Source: Spirosoma sp.
GTDB taxonomy: Bacteria > Bacteroidota > Bacteroidia > Cytophagales > Spirosomataceae
Reading direction: 5' to 3'
Assembly (NCBI GenBank): GCA_014377625.1
Contig: JACMPG010000245.1
Location: 1-34,827 of the forward strand
Length of the DNA: 34,827 bases
The notes beneath the pieces were generated by a model. That model was not told where the DNA came from and ran no database searches. It saw only the letters and a list, made by a program, of their open reading frames with translations. The position numbers were made by a program, and so were the translations under genes. Position 1 is the first letter of the stretch. Each line of letters begins with the position of its first letter. Below are positions 30,095-34,827 of the stretch, in pieces.

Positions 30095-31339
30095 TTAGTT
30101 CACCCGCCACTGCACCACCAGGCCAGGTTTGGCGGCTTTTGGCGTAGGAATGCCCGCAAGTCCCGTAGCCGGATTGATGGCCAGCATATTCAGGGATACG
30201 GGCTGGTTAGTAGTGGTCGAAACGCCTTTGGTAACACGCAGGAACAGATTGCCGTTGGTGTCCACATCATCGACAATGGCGTAGAGCAGGTTGCCTTCGG
30301 TAAACTTTTCCTGGTCAACCCAAAGGTCATCGAGCAGTTTAAAGGTCCAGCTTTGGCCGCGTTTGGGTTGCCCGGCCCTGACCAGTTCAGCGGCTACGTC
30401 GCCCAGAAAAACGACGGGTTTGGCAGCCCGTTCGCTCAAAAGCCTGTTCAGCACACTATCCATTTTCGTGGCTTCGCTGCGGCCCGAAGGTGTTTTGGGG
30501 AGTGACTGTACCGGTGCGCCCGTGGGTTCGGTGTCGGTATCGTGCAGCCAGCCGTTGCGCCGGGCTTCGTCGCGTTCGGCTTCGTAGGCGGTACCCGTCT
30601 GGGCCAGCATCGTAGCTACTGAGCCAATGCCGTAGGACGGATTGGTAAACAATTCTTTCATGGCCAGAATCCGGTACAGGTAGTAGCCCGTTTCGGCATT
30701 CATCGACATCGCGTAATAATTACGATGGCCATTGCGCGATATTTTGCGCTGCACCATGCCTACACCCCCGTTGTAGGCAGCGGCCACGAGTGTCCAGGAG
30801 CCGAGTTGGCGGTATAGTAACTTGATATACCGGGCGGCTGCTTCGGTCGATTTATGCAGATCGGTACGTTCGTCCTTGCCGCCGGAGTCTATGTTCAGAC
30901 CCATGTCCTTCGCCGTTTCGTCCATGAATTGCCAGTAGCCCACGGCTCCGGCACTGGAAACGGCGTCGGCCTGCCATGCGCTTTCGATGAGGGGCAGGTA
31001 TTTGAAATCATTGGGGATATTGTGTTTTTGTAAAATTGGCTCGATGACGGCGAAAAACGGTGCCGACCGCGCTTTCAGACTACCCACGTGCCGGGCGTAT
31101 CCCGAACTACCCGCCAGAGCCATTGCCAGTTTGCCGGACACGTCGCCCTGCTCGGTTGGTACAATTTCACCACAGAAGTGCAGGCGAGCTGACGTAAGCG
31201 TAGGATGAGCGGCAGAGACCCTCGTTACGCGGCTTTTCGTCGGTTTCTGAGGGCTGGCTTTCTTTTGGCCCGTTGCTACGGAGACAGATAGCAAAACGGC
31301 GAGCGACAGGATACTGATTCGTTGAAGATAAAGTATCAA
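30095..31339 (-). CDS. Membrane-bound lytic transglycosylase (SLT domain, MltD-like)
   Basis: I place the start at the TTG at 31339, giving 414 residues that begin with a signal peptide (ILYLQRISILSLAVLLSVSVATG). An ATG at 31438 also fits the frame but would lie across the divergent kinase start and its promoter. The SLT lysozyme-like domain spans about 90-260: FKYLPLIESAWQADAVSSAGAVGYWQFM holds the catalytic Glu119, and LVAAAYNGGVGMV and NAETGYYLYRILA follow. It cleaves peptidoglycan glycan strands with anhydro-sugar formation. No LysM repeats are seen; the C-terminal 130 residues are unassigned beta-rich sequence. Confidence 0.87.
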   Translation of the reverse strand: MILYLQRISILSLAVLLSVSVATGQKKASPQKPTKSRVTRVSAAHPTLTSARLHFCGEIVPTEQGDVSGKLAMALAGSSGYARHVGSLKARSAPFFAVIEPILQKHNIPNDFKYLPLIESAWQADAVSSAGAVGYWQFMDETAKDMGLNIDSGGKDERTDLHKSTEAAARYIKLLYRQLGSWTLVAAAYNGGVGMVQRKISRNGHRNYYAMSMNAETGYYLYRILAMKELFTNPSYGIGSVATMLAQTGTAYEAERDEARRNGWLHDTDTEPTGAPVQSLPKTPSGRSEATKMDSVLNRLLSERAAKPVVFLGDVAAELVRAGQPKRGQSWTFKLLDDLWVDQEKFTEGNLLYAIVDDVDTNGNLFLRVTKGVSTTTNQPVSLNMLAINPATGLAGIPTPKAAKPGLVVQWRVN

Positions 31340-31410
31340 AATAGTTGAGTGTTGGTGCAACCCGTTGATAACGAAGTAGTAGTGAGGTTTAGTTCTGTAT
31401 AACTTTTCGG

Positions 31411-31428
31411 TACGTTTGTGCAAATCTA
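31411..31428. promoter_or_regulatory. Head-to-head -7 boxes between transglycosylase and kinase genes
   Basis: TACGTTTG (31411-31418, plus) and TAGATTTG (31428-31421, minus) both match TAnnTTTG and face each other 2 bp apart. The plus box rules out a GTG start at 31416 for the kinase and favours the ATG at 31437. The minus box favours a transglycosylase start downstream of 31421. The -33 elements are weak on both strands. Confidence 0.4.
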
Positions 31429-31436
31429 TCCTCACC

Positions 31437-33725
31437 ATGCCTATACGTCTTCATCTTTCTGTACTTCTCCTGCTGATTGTGGCCGTTGGGTACACTCAGC
31501 CACGAATTTATACCGATGCCGATGCCCGCACGGCCTGGGCCAGACTCCAAAAACAACCCCTTACCGAAGACACTTTCCGGCAAGGTTGCGATTTGATTCA
31601 GGACGTGGGGCAGACAAATATCGGACTTGCCTATGACCTGCTGGCTCAGTATGTAACAAAGGTTCAGAAAATCGGTAATCGACGCTGGCTGCATATTCTG
31701 CTTATCAATTCGGGCAAAGGCTACGAGTCGCTCAACCATTATCCAGAAGCGGATTCTATTTTCCGGCTGGCGCGGCAGAATGCCCGGCAAACCAGCCCCA
31801 AAGCGTACTGCGATGCTCTAACGTACACAGTTCAATTGTATTTCGATTGGGATAAACCCGATTCGCTAACAAAATATCTGCATTTGGGCGAACGGGCTGC
31901 CCTTGCCGCCCGTGACCGGGAAACGCTATCCTTTTTACGAACCTATCGGGCCGTATCGCGCGTCCGGGCTGGGCAACGAGATTCGATGCGAGCCGATTAT
32001 GATGAGGCCATTCGGCTGGCTACAGGGCTGCCCAATAAAAATGCCTTTTTTATGGCTAAGCACAGCCGGGCTTCAGCGTACCTGACTAATCCGCAACAGC
32101 AGGTGATGGCGTTCGATAGCCTGCTCGAACTTACCAACGACAGCCTCCTGACCCGAAGCCCCCGATTTTATGAGCGGACTACCGTTTATTTTCGGAAACC
32201 CCGCCCTACGGTTCTCTTCAAGTTGGCACAGTTAAATCTATTATTGACGGATTACGACAATGCGGGTAAGTTTGCCGATATAGTCTATGATGAGCTTGTG
32301 AAACCTAACCCGCAGGCCCCTTCTGTACCGTATTTCAATGCAGAAATGGCCATTATTCGGGTATATCAGGGGCAGTTTAAACAAGCCAGGGTCTTTGCTG
32401 ATTCAAGTCGGCGGCAGTTTCGGAGCGCGGAAACCCAGATTCCATATTCAGGTTATTTTCTGGCCGCCGGACTATTGGCCGAGCACGACGGGAAGTTCGC
32501 CAAAGCGGCTGATTACTACAGACAATCGCTGACAAAAGGGGTGACGGCAGCTTCGTTTTCGCTCATTCCGCCCGAACTCTACTATGCCAGGGCGTTAGTC
32601 AAAACCGGAAGCTACGATAAGGCTGGCCAAATGCTGGTATCCCTTGCAAAAGCCACGACTGCCAATCTGTATTCCGCGATTGGCTTATACTACTATCAGG
32701 CACTGGCCGATCTGAACAAAGCCAAAGGCAATTACGTCCAGTATGGGCAGGCGTTGAGTCAGTACTATGCCATCCGGGATTCGCTCACCAACCTGAATCA
32801 GTACCGGGCCGTGCAGCAGATTATGGCCCGTGTTCGTATTCGGGATAAAGAACAGCAAATCAGCCGCCTGAACGCCGAAAACGTGGCCCGGGCGGCTCAG
32901 CTTCGGCGCGAACGCTGGTTTTATGGCATTGGACTGTCTCTGGCGTTGCTGGCTGTTGGGCTGCTGGCCCTGTTGCTGCGAAACCGGCAGGTGCGCGCCC
33001 AACAACGGGAAGCCCTGCAGCAAAGCGAACTGGAGCAACGCGAAAAACAACGGCAACTCGATCTGATGCAGGGTATTATGCAGGCCGAAGCAAACGAACG
33101 CCTGAGTATTGCCGACCAGCTCCACAATGAAGTGAACCCTATGCTGGCCGTAGCTACGCTCAATCTATCATCGGCACTGGAAACGATCTCGCCCGATGCA
33201 CCCAACAGTCCCAAACTCCGCCGGGCGCAGGATGTATTGATGTCAGTAGGCAGTGCTGTGCGCGGCATCAGCCACCGGCTTACCCCCCAACTTATTGAGC
33301 AACAGGGGTTCAAACGGGCTATCGAAGATTTGGCCGAGAGCATAAACCTGTCCGAAAAAGTTAGGGTGCAAACCATCGTCATTGGGTTTAACACAGCTTT
33401 ACCATTGCCCTTTCTGAGCGACCTGTACCGGATTGTACAGGAATTGGTGCAAAACGTGATCCGGCACGCCGAGGCCACTGAAGCCACTGTAGAGGTCATT
33501 GAACACGACCGGCACGTTACAATCCTGGTCGAGGACAACGGTATTGGCATCGGGAGCGATGCCACTGGCGATGGGCAGGGGTTGCAAACCATCCGGGCCA
33601 AAGTAGCCCTCCGGCACGGCCAAATGGACGTACAGCGCAAAGCCGACGGTGGCACGCTAATCGTTATTGACAACCTTCAGCTACCCGACGTGCAGAAGCA
33701 AGAGAAAAGGACGGAGCATGGCTAA
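31437..33725 (+). CDS. TPR sensor histidine kinase (HisKA_3/NarL-type partner)
   Basis: This is a 762-residue protein. A signal sequence (MPIRLHLSVLLLLIVAVGYTQ) precedes a periplasmic TPR-rich region (about 25-470, for example GKFAKAADYYRQSLTKGV), a membrane helix (about 497-517, YGIGLSLALLAVGLLALLL), and a coiled coil (QREALQQSELEQREKQRQL). The kinase core has an H-box IADQLHNEVNPML with His563. The HATPase has an N-box LYRIVQELVQNVIRHAEA and a G1 box DNGIGIG. It should autophosphorylate on His563 and pass phosphate to a NarL-type regulator, most likely the one starting at 34370. The TPR region probably senses a protein or peptide. Confidence 0.92.
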   Translation: MPIRLHLSVLLLLIVAVGYTQPRIYTDADARTAWARLQKQPLTEDTFRQGCDLIQDVGQTNIGLAYDLLAQYVTKVQKIGNRRWLHILLINSGKGYESLNHYPEADSIFRLARQNARQTSPKAYCDALTYTVQLYFDWDKPDSLTKYLHLGERAALAARDRETLSFLRTYRAVSRVRAGQRDSMRADYDEAIRLATGLPNKNAFFMAKHSRASAYLTNPQQQVMAFDSLLELTNDSLLTRSPRFYERTTVYFRKPRPTVLFKLAQLNLLLTDYDNAGKFADIVYDELVKPNPQAPSVPYFNAEMAIIRVYQGQFKQARVFADSSRRQFRSAETQIPYSGYFLAAGLLAEHDGKFAKAADYYRQSLTKGVTAASFSLIPPELYYARALVKTGSYDKAGQMLVSLAKATTANLYSAIGLYYYQALADLNKAKGNYVQYGQALSQYYAIRDSLTNLNQYRAVQQIMARVRIRDKEQQISRLNAENVARAAQLRRERWFYGIGLSLALLAVGLLALLLRNRQVRAQQREALQQSELEQREKQRQLDLMQGIMQAEANERLSIADQLHNEVNPMLAVATLNLSSALETISPDAPNSPKLRRAQDVLMSVGSAVRGISHRLTPQLIEQQGFKRAIEDLAESINLSEKVRVQTIVIGFNTALPLPFLSDLYRIVQELVQNVIRHAEATEATVEVIEHDRHVTILVEDNGIGIGSDATGDGQGLQTIRAKVALRHGQMDVQRKADGGTLIVIDNLQLPDVQKQEKRTEHG

Positions 33726-33845
33726 TTACGAAGCCTTTCTTCCCGCGTCTTTTCCTCCTATCGTTCTTCTAAATTTAGTTAGCTCTAACTATTTTGCTTT
33801 CGGGGGGCAGAGCGGAGTTTTGGGGAAACAAATCGCTCAAAGCCC

Positions 33846-34361
33846 ATGAAAGCTTCTGTGTTCCTGCTAAGTCTGCTGATGCTGGCTGGCTGTAGTAAAA
33901 AAGACCCCGAACCCGCCTTTTTTGTGTCGGCTACCATCGACGGTAAATCCTGGACAGCTAACGAACCCAACAGCCAGAATACGAATGCAGCGGCTGTTAT
34001 CAGCCAGAATCTGGTCGTGGTAGTGGCCTCGCAGAATGTCGATAAGACGGTTACGTCGGTAGGATTGGTGTTTCCAAAGGCCATTACGCTCAATCAGGCA
34101 ATAGCCATTGACCCGGCAAAGAACATTGCCCTTGCTTATTCGCTCACACAGACCGAAGGCTACTCTGCCGACCCGGCCAAAGGGGGCAAAGGAACGATGA
34201 CCATTACCCGCTTTGATGAAGCAAACAGCTTGGTTGAAGGGACATTTTCGGGGGAAGCTATTCATAATAAGAATGGAAGCCGGGTCACCATTACCAACGG
34301 ACGATTTCGGTCAGCTATCTATTCTCTTACCGTGACTACGCCAACCCCCGGCAAACGCTGA
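33846..34361 (+). CDS. Small lipoprotein of unknown function
   Basis: This is a 171-residue protein. A lipoprotein signal (MKASVFLLSLLMLAGC, Cys16) precedes KKDPEP and a beta-rich body: FFVSATIDGKSWTANE near the start, KGTMTITRFDEANSLVEGTFSGEA, and a closing TITNGRFRSAIY. This resembles the DUF6252-type Bacteroidota lipoproteins that begin with a (A)xIDGxxW motif. Its role is unknown. It sits between the kinase and response regulator genes, 8 bp before the latter, so it is probably transcribed with the regulator. The 33726-33845 gap shows no clear promoter. Confidence 0.7.
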   Translation: MKASVFLLSLLMLAGCSKKDPEPAFFVSATIDGKSWTANEPNSQNTNAAAVISQNLVVVVASQNVDKTVTSVGLVFPKAITLNQAIAIDPAKNIALAYSLTQTEGYSADPAKGGKGTMTITRFDEANSLVEGTFSGEAIHNKNGSRVTITNGRFRSAIYSLTVTTPTPGKR

Positions 34362-34369
34362 CCCCCGCT

Positions 34370-34827
34370 ATGACACTACTCCTCGCCGACGACCATCCGC
34401 TGCTGCTCGACGGCCTGAAAAGTGTCCTGTCTGAGTTGCCCGGCATTGATCTGCTACCGCCCGTTCAGAACGGCCATCAGTTACTCGACTACCTGCATTT
34501 GCACCCGGTCGATGTGGTGCTACTCGACCTGAATATGCCCAAAACCGATGGTATGACGGCTCTCAAACAGATTCGGCGCGATTTCCCGGCGGTGAAGGTT
34601 ATGGTGTTTACGAGTTATAACCAGCCGCAGCGCATTCGGGAGGTGCAGGCGTTGGGGGCAGCGGGCTACCTGCTCAAAACCACCGACGCGCCCACCCTCA
34701 AAACTGCCGTACAGCAGGTATTGGCCGGTCATACCTGGTTTCCAGCCCTGCAACTCGTTAGCGGAACTACCCCTGATGAGTCGACTCCCGATGATGCGTT
34801 TATGCAGAAGTACCAGCTAACGAAGCG
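34370..34827 (+). CDS. NarL/LuxR-type response regulator, 3'-truncated by window edge
   Basis: The frame runs from the ATG at 34370 to the window end without a stop (152 codons). The receiver domain is complete: LLLADDHPLLLDGLKSVL with the acidic pair, phospho-acceptor Asp in VVLLDLNMPKTDG, Thr/Ser in VMVFTSYN, and Lys in GYLLKTTDA. A linker then leads to KYQLTKR, the first residues of a LuxR-type DNA-binding domain, most of which lies outside. It is the likely partner of the histidine kinase at 31437, with the small lipoprotein gene between them. Confidence 0.92.
   Translation, partial: MTLLLADDHPLLLDGLKSVLSELPGIDLLPPVQNGHQLLDYLHLHPVDVVLLDLNMPKTDGMTALKQIRRDFPAVKVMVFTSYNQPQRIREVQALGAAGYLLKTTDAPTLKTAVQQVLAGHTWFPALQLVSGTTPDESTPDDAFMQKYQLTK

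Overview
The window reads as chromosome of a Bacteroidota of the Spirosoma/Cytophagales type. I infer this from the gene content (DUF937-OmpA, DUF4249, DUF4136, OMP_b-brl and carboxypeptidase-regulatory TonB receptors, LytS/NarL-type histidine kinase with TPRs), from TAnnTTTG promoter boxes, and from weak or absent Shine-Dalgarno sequences. Most of it is moderately GC-rich. One block, about 15360-18660, is strikingly AT-rich.

Left part (1-11434). The partial xseA and xseB (exonuclease VII) are followed by a membrane OmpA-like protein, two paralogous membrane-anchored short-chain dehydrogenases flanking a DUF4136 lipoprotein, and a phosphoglycerate mutase. A minus-strand envelope cluster follows: ECF sigma factor, small membrane (anti-sigma-like) protein, CpxP/Spy-like protein, PepSY-like secreted protein and a large outer-membrane beta-barrel protein. 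Several stem-forming intergenic repeats lie between these genes.

Centre (11435-21293). This is the accessory region and the most interesting part. A WYL regulator is divergent from a retron: a candidate msr-msd RNA bounded by a1/a2 inverted repeats, then a retron-type reverse transcriptase carrying NAxxH, YADD and VTG. Downstream in the same operon are three AT-rich genes that look like a rewired two-component relay: a degenerate histidine-kinase-like ATPase, a pseudo-receiver with His in the phospho-acceptor position, and a receiver protein whose C-terminus carries a HEPN-like RNxxxxH motif (possible RNase effector). Next come a RecD/Pif1-like helicase and a TPR/OB-fold protein. The same 7-5-7 palindrome (aatgcag-N5-ctgcatt type) lies exactly 9 nt upstream of a -7-like box both before the retron RNA and before the helicase, so the two operons may form one regulon under the WYL protein. 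I propose that 11435-21293 is one composite defence system of a type I do not recognise.

Right part (21308-34827). Genes here are a penicillin-amidase-family hydrolase, a small TonB-C-like secreted protein with a good terminator, a photolyase, a luciferase-like flavin oxidoreductase, a TonB receptor/DUF4249 lipoprotein pair, a lytic transglycosylase, a TPR histidine kinase, a small lipoprotein, and a NarL/LuxR-type response regulator that runs off the right edge. The last kinase and regulator probably form an ordinary two-component pair.

No tRNA, rRNA, CRISPR array or insertion sequence was seen. All assignments come from reading the sequence; no database search was run.
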